Below, in pieces: positions 1 to 5,256 of a stretch of DNA of 5,256 bases. A program made the translations under genes and the position numbers. The notes beneath the pieces were generated by a model. That model saw only the letters and a program-made list of their open reading frames with translations. It was not told the DNA's origin and did no database searches. This DNA comes from Spirochaetales bacterium (lineage in GTDB: Bacteria > Spirochaetota > Spirochaetia > ARS1246), in NCBI GenBank assembly GCA_018644745.1, contig JABGPX010000545.1, forward strand, positions 1 through 5,256, given 5' to 3'. Each line of letters opens with the position of its first letter. The first letter of the stretch is position 1.

Positions 1-700
1 GACAGAGTTCCTTGAATTGTTCCGGTGACATGAATTGTCCGAAGGTTTCTCCTATATAGAGCCCGTCGGCGCCGGCATCCAGCATTGCTTTGGCATAAGA
101 AATTGAGCGCAACAACTGTTTCTCGGTGATGTCCTTCACGAAATCCGGCCGCTCGATGATATCTATAAGGGTCTGCTCCATACCCTGGTAATGCGCAAGG
201 GTTTCTATGGTGAATTGTCCGGGAACGCCAATTATGAACATATCATGACCATATCGAGCCGCGCATTTTTTGAGAGGTTCTAATTCCCGCGATTCGGAAA
301 GCTTTGATTCATCGGGTAAAATAATTGAATCTATATCGATTCGATTGAGTTCACGGTGGTCTTCCGGAAGCCGCAGCAAGCCGCCGCCTCCTGAAAAATC
401 GATTAATGAGAACGGCTCACCTGTTCGCGGGCTCCGTGCATAGTGATCCTTTCCGTTCCAATCGAGAGCGAAATCTTCTCCTCCAAGCCAGACCCGAAAA
501 CCGTCAACGCCGTATGCTGCGGCACATTCGGACACCATAAGGTCATATTTCTCAGAATGACGCAGGTGGTCTACGATAGTCTCATTTAGGGGCCGCCCGG
601 AGACAGAAATAGCATGAGGAGGACATATCTGGGGTAAAACAGGTATTCGATCGGGCACTCCGCCGGATAAAGCTGTGAAAACCCGTTCTTTTGATGTCAT
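1..700 (-). CDS. Uroporphyrinogen decarboxylase (URO-D) superfamily protein, MtaA/CmuA-like; 3' end outside window
   Basis: The minus strand is open from an ATG at 700 to the window edge, giving 233 residues without a stop. The N-terminus reads MTSKERVFTALSGGVPDRIP, the typical opening of URO-D-like proteins (a short helix, then a Pro-Asp-Arg-Ile/Val-Pro turn). Near the visible end, residues about 208-232 contain DAGADGLYIGETFG followed by MSPEQFKEL, matching the 'aGADgi...lsPe.F.ef' strand-helix of the family barrel. Members are usually about 330-380 residues, so roughly a third is missing beyond the window. The superfamily includes HemE but also corrinoid-dependent methyltransferases; HemE proper is less likely given the sequence style and the sugar-enzyme neighbour. 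No signal peptide or membrane segment is visible, so it should be cytoplasmic. It is divergently placed from a GH3 glycosidase, 140 bp away. Substrate cannot be deduced; methyl transfer from a methylated compound is only an inference. Confidence 0.85.
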   Translation of the reverse strand, partial: MTSKERVFTALSGGVPDRIPVLPQICPPHAISVSGRPLNETIVDHLRHSEKYDLMVSECAAAYGVDGFRVWLGGEDFALDWNGKDHYARSPRTGEPFSLIDFSGGGGLLRLPEDHRELNRIDIDSIILPDESKLSESRELEPLKKCAARYGHDMFIIGVPGQFTIETLAHYQGMEQTLIDIIERPDFVKDITEKQLLRSISYAKAMLDAGADGLYIGETFGQFMSPEQFKELC

Positions 701-705
701 CCGTA

Positions 706-715
706 TCTCCCTCCT
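706..715 (-). promoter_or_regulatory. Strong Shine-Dalgarno for the URO-D-like gene
   Basis: Read on the minus strand this is AGGAGGGAGA; the AGGAGG core (710-715) ends 9 nt before the ATG at 698-700. It fixes the start of the URO-D-like gene and contrasts with the weak site in front of the divergent GH3 gene. Confidence 0.8.
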
Positions 716-747
716 GAGAGTAGAATTTCGCCGCTGGATAGAAATTG

Positions 748-776
748 ATCATAGCAGATTCTAAAAAGGCTCTCTA
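748..776 (-). promoter_or_regulatory. Candidate sigma70-type promoter for the URO-D-like gene
   Basis: On the minus strand TAGAGA (plus-strand 771-776, 4 of 6 to TTGACA) is followed after 17 nt by TATGAT (plus-strand 748-753, 5 of 6 to TATAAT). The -10 box is preceded by TGC, giving an extended -10 (TGCTATGAT). Transcription would start around 741, leaving a leader of about 40 nt before the ATG at 700, which includes the strong ribosome binding site. Assigned by eye only. Confidence 0.45.
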
Positions 777-795
777 TCCTCATTTTGTATGATAG
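774..795. promoter_or_regulatory. Imperfect inverted repeat and possible -10 in the divergent promoter region
   Basis: CTATC (774-778) and GATAG (791-795) form a 5-bp inverted repeat with a 12-nt spacer. Inside the right arm lies TATGAT (788-793), a good -10 box for the plus-strand GH3 gene, although no acceptable -35 is found 16-18 nt upstream. The site lies just upstream of the -35 of the opposing promoter candidate, so a regulator bound here could affect both genes. Sugar-utilisation genes are often controlled by LacI- or ROK-type regulators, but no recognised operator is present and the symmetry is short. Confidence 0.22.
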
Positions 796-840
796 GTGAT
801 ATTCCTTGCACCAATTGCTTTACCTCTGTAGGCTTATACC

Positions 841-3021
841 ATGAATGAGAAACCGGTATATAAGAACCCTGACGCACCTATTGAAAAGCGAGCTCGTGAT
901 CTCGTATCTCGAATGACTCTTCAGGAAAAGATCTCTCAGACCGTGTACAATTCTCCGGAAATTGAAAGACTTGATATCCCTGAGTACAACTGGTGGAATG
1001 AAGGGCTCCATGGCGTCGCTCGGGCGGGAGTCGCCACGGTGTTTCCTCAGGCAATTGGCCTGGCTGGTGCGTTCAATCCTGAGCTTATGTTCCAAGTAGC
1101 TACCGCAATTTCCGATGAAGCTCGAGCGAAACATCATGAATTTGCTCGTAAAAACGATCGAGGAATATATAAAGGTCTCACGTATTGGTCTCCGAATATA
1201 AATATCTTCCGCGATCCCCGGTGGGGGCGCGGCCAGGAAACCTACGGAGAGGATCCATATCTCACGGGAAGATTAGGAGTTTCTTTTGTAAAAGGCCTGC
1301 AGGGGGATAATTCTGATTATTTAAAGGTAGTAGCAACCCCGAAGCATTTTGCGGTGCATTCCGGCCCTGAGCCTCTTCGGCACGGATTTGATGCGATTAT
1401 TGATGAGAAAACTATGAGAGAAACATACCTTCCTGCGTTCAAAGAATGTGTGCAGGAGGGAGGTGCCTGGTCAATTATGGGCGCGTATAACCGGACCAAC
1501 GGGGAAGCGTGCTGCGCAAGTATTACTCTTTTACAGAAGCTGCTTCGGGAGGAATGGGATTTTCAGGGATTTGTTGTATCCGACTGCGGCGCGATTTCTG
1601 ATATTCATCTTCATCATAAACTCACCGAATCTGCGGCAGAATCTGCCGCCCTCGCTGTAAAGAACGGCTGCGATCTAAATTGCGGAAAGACATATGATGC
1701 GCTTATCGAAGCCGCCGAAAAGGGGCTAATAAGCGAAAAGGATATCGATGTCGCAGTTGAGCGGCTCATGATGGCCCGGCTAAAGCTTGGTATGTTCGAC
1801 TCTCCGGACAGAGTTCCTTTCACATCTATTCCTTTTGAAATTGTCGGCTGTGATGTTCATCGGGAACTCGCTCTCAAAGCGGCACGGGAATCTATGGTTC
1901 TTCTAAAAAACGAAGGGAATGTCCTCCCGCTGAACAAGGACATGCGTACTATCGCAGTTATCGGACCTAATGCAGATTCGCGGGATGTACTCATCGGTAA
2001 TTATTACGGAACACCGAACGGTCAGGTAACTGCCTTAGAAGGAATTCGTTCTAAATTGGCAGGTCGAACCCGGGTATCATACGCTGAAGGATGCCATTTA
2101 TATAATCTTGGGGCCGATCACTGGCACGATGAAACTCAGAGGGGATTCGCAGAGGCAGTATCCGTTGCCGAACACGCTGACGCGGTGGTTATTTGTCTCG
2201 GTTTGTCGCCGGATCTCGAAGGAGAGGAGGGCGATGTAGCAGCATCGGACGGCGGTGGTGATCGGGCGGGCCTTGATTTGCCCGGAGATCAGCTGAATCT
2301 ACTGAAGAAAATAACCGAAGTAGGAAAACCCACCGTTCTTGTTGTATTCAGCGGGAGTCCCGTTGATGTCGGTTGGGCGCAGATAAACGTAAATTCCATC
2401 ATTGAAGCGTGGTATCCGGGAGAGGCTGGCGGAACGGCCCTCGCGGATATCTTATTCGGCGACCACAACCCCGGAGGTAGATTGCCGATAACTTTCCCCT
2501 TGTCGGTAGATCAGCTTCCGGATTTTACCGACTATTCCATGAAAAACCGAACCTATCGTTATATGACCTCGGAGCCCTTGTATCCCTTTGGTTTCGGATT
2601 GAGTTATACGAGTTTTGAATATACTAATCTGGTTTTGAACGCATCGAGTGTAGACGCTGGGAGCGATGTGCATGTTTCTGTTGATGTTCGGAATACCGGC
2701 AAAATCTCCGGCAGCGAAGCAGTCCAAATGTATCTTTCTGATCTTGAAGCAAGCACCGACGTTCCCATCAGGCAGATGATCGGGTTGAGGAAGATTTTTC
2801 TTAACCCGGGCGAAAAGCAAACGGTTCCCATGGTTGTAGGCGCCCGGCAAATGGCCTTGATAAAGGATGACGGCGGCTGCTTTCTCGAACCCGGGACGTT
2901 CAGCCTCTCAATAGGGGGCTGTCAGCCCGATCAGATTAGCCTGAGGCTCGCGTCCGGATGCACCAGTGTGTTATCTTCGGAATTTGAGGTTACGGGTGAT
3001 GAGTTGGAGATGGAGTACTAA
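841..3021 (+). CDS. Glycoside hydrolase family 3 enzyme, beta-xylosidase/alpha-L-arabinosidase type, cytoplasmic
   Basis: This 726-residue protein is a complete GH3 exo-glycosidase, expected to release xylose (or arabinose/glucose) from the non-reducing ends of short oligosaccharides with retention of configuration. The N-terminal barrel (about 1-340) carries WWNEGLHGVAR (51-61; the NE.LHG form is typical of xylosidase-type members), GRGQETYGEDP (129-139), the substrate-binding Lys168-His169 pair, and the nucleophile Asp248 in VVSDCGAI. The alpha/beta sandwich domain (about 350-590) begins with ESMVLLKN and IAVIGPNAD (371-379); the LEGEEGD segment holds the likely acid/base (among Glu460, Glu462, Glu463), and PFGFGLSYT (582-590) closes it. 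A fibronectin-III-like domain (about 605-700, with RNTG at 617-620) follows. No signal peptide is present, so it probably acts on imported oligosaccharides. An in-frame TAG at 829 makes the ATG at 841 the earliest ATG start; its ribosome binding site is weak. Exact sugar specificity is uncertain. Confidence 0.95.
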   Translation: MNEKPVYKNPDAPIEKRARDLVSRMTLQEKISQTVYNSPEIERLDIPEYNWWNEGLHGVARAGVATVFPQAIGLAGAFNPELMFQVATAISDEARAKHHEFARKNDRGIYKGLTYWSPNINIFRDPRWGRGQETYGEDPYLTGRLGVSFVKGLQGDNSDYLKVVATPKHFAVHSGPEPLRHGFDAIIDEKTMRETYLPAFKECVQEGGAWSIMGAYNRTNGEACCASITLLQKLLREEWDFQGFVVSDCGAISDIHLHHKLTESAAESAALAVKNGCDLNCGKTYDALIEAAEKGLISEKDIDVAVERLMMARLKLGMFDSPDRVPFTSIPFEIVGCDVHRELALKAARESMVLLKNEGNVLPLNKDMRTIAVIGPNADSRDVLIGNYYGTPNGQVTALEGIRSKLAGRTRVSYAEGCHLYNLGADHWHDETQRGFAEAVSVAEHADAVVICLGLSPDLEGEEGDVAASDGGGDRAGLDLPGDQLNLLKKITEVGKPTVLVVFSGSPVDVGWAQINVNSIIEAWYPGEAGGTALADILFGDHNPGGRLPITFPLSVDQLPDFTDYSMKNRTYRYMTSEPLYPFGFGLSYTSFEYTNLVLNASSVDAGSDVHVSVDVRNTGKISGSEAVQMYLSDLEASTDVPIRQMIGLRKIFLNPGEKQTVPMVVGARQMALIKDDGGCFLEPGTFSLSIGGCQPDQISLRLASGCTSVLSSEFEVTGDELEMEY

Positions 3022-3117
3022 GAACCGGACAGTTGAAGGAAAACAGTGATATCGGGTCGATGAATAATTATGTCGGCGAGATATTGGTTGAGCATTTATC
3101 TTTTAGTGCAATTTGTG

Positions 3118-3134
3118 ATGGAGAGCCATTTTTT
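3118..3134 (+). terminator. Weak terminator-like hairpin downstream of the GH3 gene
   Basis: ATGG (3118-3121) and CCAT (3126-3129) pair around an AGAG loop, extendable by one G-T pair, and are followed by a run of Ts to 3134. The stem is only 4-5 bp, so as an intrinsic terminator it is marginal; it is one of two candidates in the 222-bp gap between the GH3 stop and the tRNA. Confidence 0.25.
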
Positions 3135-3167
3135 CTAACGGATTTTCTTTTATGCCTAATGGGTATC

Positions 3168-3190
3168 AACGCGCTATTATAAGGCGCGTT
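3168..3190. repeat. GC-rich perfect 7-bp inverted repeat upstream of the tRNA promoter
   Basis: AACGCGC (3168-3174) and GCGCGTT (3184-3190) are perfect inverted copies separated by the 9-nt AT-rich loop TATTATAAG. As RNA this is a stable hairpin and could end GH3 transcription, but only a poor T-tract follows (TGAGAACTTCTT), so a Rho-independent terminator is uncertain. It ends 10 nt before the -35 box of the tRNA-Tyr promoter, so a protein-binding site affecting that promoter is the alternative. Confidence 0.45.
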
Positions 3191-3200
3191 TGAGAACTTC

Positions 3201-3229
3201 TTGACAGGAATTTTCATTTCGTGTAGGTT
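3201..3229 (+). promoter_or_regulatory. Sigma70-type promoter for tRNA-Tyr
   Basis: A perfect TTGACA (3201-3206) is followed after 17 nt by TAGGTT (3224-3229), which keeps the most conserved T, A and final T of the -10 box. Transcription would begin near 3236, about 8 nt before the mature tRNA 5' end, a spacing typical of single tRNA genes. Confidence 0.65.
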
Positions 3230-3243
3230 ATCTGCGGTTTTCA

Positions 3244-3325
3244 GGGGAGATTCCCGAGTGGTCAAAGGGGGCAGACTGTAAATCTGTTGGCTAAGCCTTC
3301 GAAGGTTCAAATCCTTCTCTCCCCA
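3244..3325 (+). tRNA. tRNA-Tyr (anticodon GTA)
   Basis: A complete class II tRNA folds by eye. The acceptor stem GGGGAGA (3244-3250) pairs with TCTCCCC (3318-3324), with discriminator A3325. The D stem CCC (3253-3255) pairs with GGG (3267-3269). The anticodon stem 3271-3275 pairs with 3283-3287 (one G-T pair) around loop CTGTAAA with GTA at 3278-3280. The variable arm 3288-3300 has a GGC/GCC stem. The T arm is GAAGG (3301-3305), loop TTCAAAT, CCTTC (3313-3317). The long variable arm and GTA anticodon identify tyrosine in bacteria. The 3' CCA is not encoded, so it must be added after transcription. Seven Ts (3327-3333) follow immediately and may help end transcription. No duplicated 3' fragment that would mark an integration site is seen in the window. 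Confidence 0.96.
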
Positions 3326-3414
3326 ATTTTTTTCTATCCTTCAGTGTCGCCTATTTTTCACGGTAATAATATTTTTACTTTCTGCCAATGAGTTCGAAAT
3401 ACGCGGGAGTATGT

Positions 3415-3864
3415 ATGTCCGAAGAAAATGATGGAAAAAACTTTTTTTCCGACGGCCTCAATTTTGAGTGTACAAGATGCTCGAATTGCTGCAGGCATGA
3501 TCCAGGATATGTCTTCCTCACAAAAAAAGATTTAAGCAGACTCATGCAGGCAACAGATCTGAATGAAAGTAAATTCCTGGAGACTTATTGCCGGAATGTT
3601 GAAATTGGATTTATTGAGCGTATCAGCCTTACCGAGAAATCAAATTATGACTGTATATTTTGGGGGGAAAACGGATGCTCGGTGTATAAGCACAGGCCCC
3701 TGCAGTGCCGAAGTTATCCTTTCTGGAGTTCTCACCTATTATCTCCCGATACCTGGGATAGTGAAGGGAAAAACTGTCCCGGAATAAATCACGGTAGGCT
3801 CTACAGCGAAAAAGAGATTGAAAAGTGGATACGTAGCAGAGAAAAAGAGCCGTTACTTCCCTAA
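3415..3864 (+). CDS. YkgJ-family cysteine-cluster protein (putative metal-binding)
   Basis: This protein (149 residues from the ATG at 3415) carries the hallmarks of the YkgJ / putative zinc- or iron-chelating family: CxxCxxCC at Cys19, Cys22, Cys25, Cys26, then DCIFWGENGCSVYKHRPLQC with Cys80, Cys88 and Cys98 leading into RSYPFW, and a further Cys121. The family is widespread and thought to bind a metal ion or Fe-S cluster, but its role is not established. It has no signal peptide or membrane span, so is probably cytoplasmic. I prefer the start at 3415 because GGGAG (3405-3409) lies 5 nt upstream; an in-frame ATG at 3388 would add nine residues but has no ribosome binding site. A -10-like AATAAT at 3365-3370 could serve as promoter, without a clear -35. 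It is followed 69 bp later by the hydrolase gene, so co-transcription is plausible. Confidence 0.88.
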   Translation: MSEENDGKNFFSDGLNFECTRCSNCCRHDPGYVFLTKKDLSRLMQATDLNESKFLETYCRNVEIGFIERISLTEKSNYDCIFWGENGCSVYKHRPLQCRSYPFWSSHLLSPDTWDSEGKNCPGINHGRLYSEKEIEKWIRSREKEPLLP

Positions 3865-3870
3865 AAGGCG

Positions 3871-3891
3871 GATTCTACAAAAAAAAGAATC
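3871..3891. repeat. Short inverted repeat between the YkgJ and MBL genes
   Basis: GATTCT (3871-3876) and AGAATC (3886-3891) are perfect 6-bp inverted copies around an A-rich 9-nt loop. It begins 7 bp after the YkgJ stop codon. On the plus strand there is no T-tract after it, so it is not a standard terminator for readthrough in that direction; it may be an mRNA-stabilising stem or chance. Confidence 0.25.
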
Positions 3892-3933
3892 GGGTCTATT
3901 AAATTAGTCACATTTTAGAGATAATATATAGAC

Positions 3934-4875
3934 ATGAAAGTAAAGTTTTGGGGCGTTCGCGGCTCTATACCAACACCTCTTACGAATCAGCAGATTCAGA
4001 ATAAGATCGCGGCCGTTGTACAGCGGATAGAAAAAAAAGACTTGGAAAGTTCTGAAACGAGGGAGCTCTTTCTATCACAGATGCCGCCGTATCTTTTTGG
4101 AACCGTTGGCGGGAATACAACGTGTATTGAAACGCGCTTGATCGACGATAATATGATAATTTTCGATGCCGGATCGGGATTGAGAGAGCTTGGTTATCTT
4201 TTGAAAAAGCAAAGGGATGTTTCTCGGCACTACCATATTTTCTTTACTCATTTTCATTGGGATCATTTGCAGGGTCTTCCCTTTTTTACGGCGCTCTCCG
4301 ACAGAAACGCGAAAATCACATTTTATAGTCCGAGGGAAGATATGGAGAAATATATAAGAGGGCAAATGAAGTTTCCCTATTTCCCCATTACCCTTGATGT
4401 AATGCCCGTTGCTTTGGAATTTGTAGTATTGAAAGATCAGCCGTATCGCGTAGGCGATGCCGAGATTCGCTGGCGAGGTATGAAGCATCCGGGAGGATGT
4501 GTCTCGTACCAGATAAAAGAGCGGAATAAGCGGATGATCTTTTCTACAGATACCGAGCTTTCTGAAGAGGATTTCGAAAAGAATTCAGAGAATTCTGAGT
4601 ATTTCTCTCACGTGGATCTTCTTATCATGGATTCTCAATATACTCTTGGCGAAGCAATTGAAAAGTATGACTGGGGGCATTCTTCATACAGTTTTGCGGT
4701 TGACTTCGCAGTAGCCTGGAACATCAAGAATCTGGTTTTATTTCATCATGAGCCCCTATATGACGATAAAAAGATGTTCAGCATTGTCAAATCTTCTAAA
4801 TGGTATCTCAATCACCTCGAGCAGAAGGGAGTGAAAATATTTCTTGCGTTGGAGCAGATGGAGTTTGATGTATAG
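3934..4875 (+). CDS. MBL-fold metallo-hydrolase (COG1235/PhnP-like group) with N-terminal helical insert
   Basis: This 313-residue protein belongs to the metallo-beta-lactamase superfamily. It opens with MKVKFWGVRGSIPTP, has GGNTTCIE at 59-66 and IFDAGSGLRELG at about 76-87, and the metal-binding motif H106-F-H108-W-D110-H111. Further likely ligands are His185 (KHPGG), Asp206 (STDTE) and His271/His272 (LFHHEP); GHSS at 248-251 is also characteristic. Related proteins are phosphodiesterases, including cyclic-phosphate enzymes, so a two-metal hydrolase acting on a phosphodiester is likely, but the substrate is unknown. Residues about 16-56 form a helical insert between the first strand and GGNT that simpler relatives lack. 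No signal peptide: cytoplasmic. The Shine-Dalgarno is weak (GAG about 13 nt upstream), although a GATAAT lies at 3920-3925. The 3' end overlaps the next gene by 8 bp. Confidence 0.92.
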   Translation: MKVKFWGVRGSIPTPLTNQQIQNKIAAVVQRIEKKDLESSETRELFLSQMPPYLFGTVGGNTTCIETRLIDDNMIIFDAGSGLRELGYLLKKQRDVSRHYHIFFTHFHWDHLQGLPFFTALSDRNAKITFYSPREDMEKYIRGQMKFPYFPITLDVMPVALEFVVLKDQPYRVGDAEIRWRGMKHPGGCVSYQIKERNKRMIFSTDTELSEEDFEKNSENSEYFSHVDLLIMDSQYTLGEAIEKYDWGHSSYSFAVDFAVAWNIKNLVLFHHEPLYDDKKMFSIVKSSKWYLNHLEQKGVKIFLALEQMEFDV

Positions 4876-5068
4876 CGGAGATTTCATTCTCAGCCATGCG
4901 GAAATGGTTCCTCTGTATAAGCTGTTGAAGAAAAACGAAACCGAGTTGGAACTGGAATTGCTGCAAGTACTCTTGAGGATTGAAAAGAAATTATACGATC
5001 AAATGTCCATTGAAGAGATCGAAAAGCTTGGGCTCAATCGTGACAGAAAAGATGGAGGATCAGTTTGA
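4868..5068 (+). CDS. Small uncharacterised helical protein (66 aa)
   Basis: I do not recognise this family. The ATG at 4868 gives 66 residues; it overlaps the end of the hydrolase gene (ATGTATAG, 8 bp) and is preceded by GGAG at 4860-4863, 4 nt upstream. A TTG at 4844 would add eight residues but is less convincing. The sequence is highly charged and predicted helical: a Glu/Leu-rich stretch around 24-42 (ETELELELLQVLLRIEKKL) looks amphipathic and may form a coiled coil, then a second short helix MSIEEIEKLGL (46-56), and a polar tail. There is no signal peptide or membrane segment. Its position, translationally coupled to both the hydrolase upstream and an exported protein downstream (4-bp TTGA overlap), argues that it is a real gene. 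It could be an adaptor or regulator of the hydrolase, but function is not known. Confidence 0.72.
   Translation: MYSGDFILSHAEMVPLYKLLKKNETELELELLQVLLRIEKKLYDQMSIEEIEKLGLNRDRKDGGSV
5054..5058 (+). promoter_or_regulatory. Shine-Dalgarno deciding the TTG start of the exported protein gene
   Basis: GGAGG lies inside the end of the 66-aa gene, 6 nt before TTG at 5065. No in-frame ATG exists early in the downstream reading frame, and starting later at GTG would remove the signal peptide, so this site supports the TTG start. Confidence 0.7.
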
Positions 5069-5256
5069 TTCAAAGAATAATAGTAAAACTGCTTTTAATA
5101 TGTTTCGTAGTGACAGTGCCGGTCTTTGGTGAGTACGAGCCACCGAACGGCGCGGAAAACTTACTCGACTACTTGTCGCCTACTTTTTACGGCGGTGGCT
5201 CGAGCGTAACAGGGCACGAAGGACCCCAGGCAGACTCGCTCAATCCGGCGGTTTCC
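5065..5256 (+). CDS. Exported protein, probable UPF0164/FadL/PorV-like outer-membrane protein; 3' end outside window
   Basis: From TTG 5065 the frame is open to the window edge (64 residues). The first 22 residues form a signal peptide: Arg4 and Lys8, a hydrophobic core (LLLICFVVTVPV, 9-20) and a likely cleavage after VFG before EYEPP. The mature start contains LLDYLSPTFYGGGSSV and ends with DSLNPAVS. A glycine-rich segment leading to an Asn-Pro-Ala motif soon after the signal peptide is typical of FadL/PorV-like beta-barrel proteins, including the UPF0164 family of spirochaetes. This suggests an outer-membrane barrel, but only the first few dozen mature residues are visible, so the family call is tentative. 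The TTG overlaps the TGA stop of the 66-aa gene (TTGA), pointing to translational coupling. Cys13 lies in the hydrophobic core rather than at a convincing lipobox. Confidence 0.7.
   Translation, partial: MIQRIIVKLLLICFVVTVPVFGEYEPPNGAENLLDYLSPTFYGGGSSVTGHEGPQADSLNPAVS

Noticed and set aside
1..13. 13-bp direct repeat (GACAGAGTTCCTT) also found at 1807-1819
   Set aside because: Both copies lie inside coding sequence in unrelated genes, on different coding strands, with no flanking similarity; no sign of a mobile or attachment element.
24..220. Repeated GAATTGTCC-like words in the URO-D gene
   Set aside because: They encode Gly/Gly-Gln-Phe at two places in the protein (GQF at 161-163 and 221-223) and are explained by codon reuse.
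2452..2850. 132-codon minus-strand ORF inside the GH3 gene
   Set aside because: Lies opposite strongly conserved GH3 sequence (sandwich and FN3-like domains), and the encoded protein shows no recognisable motif; antisense shadow.
3060..3182. 40-codon plus-strand ORF between the GH3 gene and the tRNA
   Set aside because: No Shine-Dalgarno before the ATG, no recognisable family, and its end runs into the inverted repeat at 3168-3190; better explained as chance in an intergenic region.
4075..4488. 137-codon minus-strand ORF inside the MBL gene
   Set aside because: Antisense to the conserved metal-binding region of the hydrolase; no ribosome binding site or family resemblance.
4844..4867. TTG start that would lengthen the 66-aa protein by eight residues
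   Set aside because: The ATG at 4868 has a nearby GGAG and the usual short overlap with the previous stop; the extra Trp/Arg-rich residues merely recode the end of the hydrolase gene.
5101..5106. Possible lipobox cysteine (Cys13) in the exported protein
   Set aside because: It sits in the middle of the hydrophobic core (LLICF), too close to the N-terminus for a lipoprotein signal; a signal peptidase I site after VFG fits better.

Overview
The window suggests an anaerobic or facultative bacterium of moderate G+C, most likely a spirochaete. The basis is a C-terminal cluster in which a metallo-beta-lactamase-fold hydrolase with a characteristic helical insert is followed by a small helical protein and then a secreted protein whose mature N-terminus (ending in a Leu-Asn-Pro-Ala motif) resembles the UPF0164/FadL/PorV-like outer-membrane proteins common in spirochaetes. 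The tRNA gene has no encoded CCA, which is compatible but not diagnostic. The taxonomic call is inference from memory of families, not from a search.

Left part (1-3021): a divergent pair around a 140-bp intergenic region. On the minus strand (700 down to 1, running off the window) is a uroporphyrinogen-decarboxylase-superfamily protein of the MtaA/CmuA-like kind, with a very strong ribosome binding site and an extended -10 promoter candidate. On the plus strand (841-3021) is a complete, apparently cytoplasmic glycoside hydrolase family 3 enzyme of the beta-xylosidase/arabinosidase type. Together they look like the edge of a plant-polysaccharide (hemicellulose) utilisation locus; the UroD-like partner may act on methylated compounds, but that is speculative.

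Middle part (3022-3414): no convincing protein gene. It holds a weak terminator-like hairpin, a 7-bp GC-rich inverted repeat, a promoter with a perfect TTGACA -35 box, and a complete tRNA-Tyr gene (anticodon GTA) at 3244-3325. The tRNA separates the sugar locus from an unrelated cluster.

Right part (3415-5256): four genes on the plus strand: a YkgJ-family cysteine-cluster protein, the MBL-fold hydrolase, a 66-residue uncharacterised protein, and the start of the exported putative outer-membrane protein. The last three are tightly coupled: the hydrolase and small gene overlap by 8 bp (ATGTATAG) and the small gene and the outer-membrane gene by 4 bp (TTGA, with a TTG start). This is the most interesting part of the window, because it links a predicted metal-dependent hydrolase, a small helical protein of unknown role and an envelope protein in one translational unit. 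I see no mobile element, CRISPR array, or phage signature.
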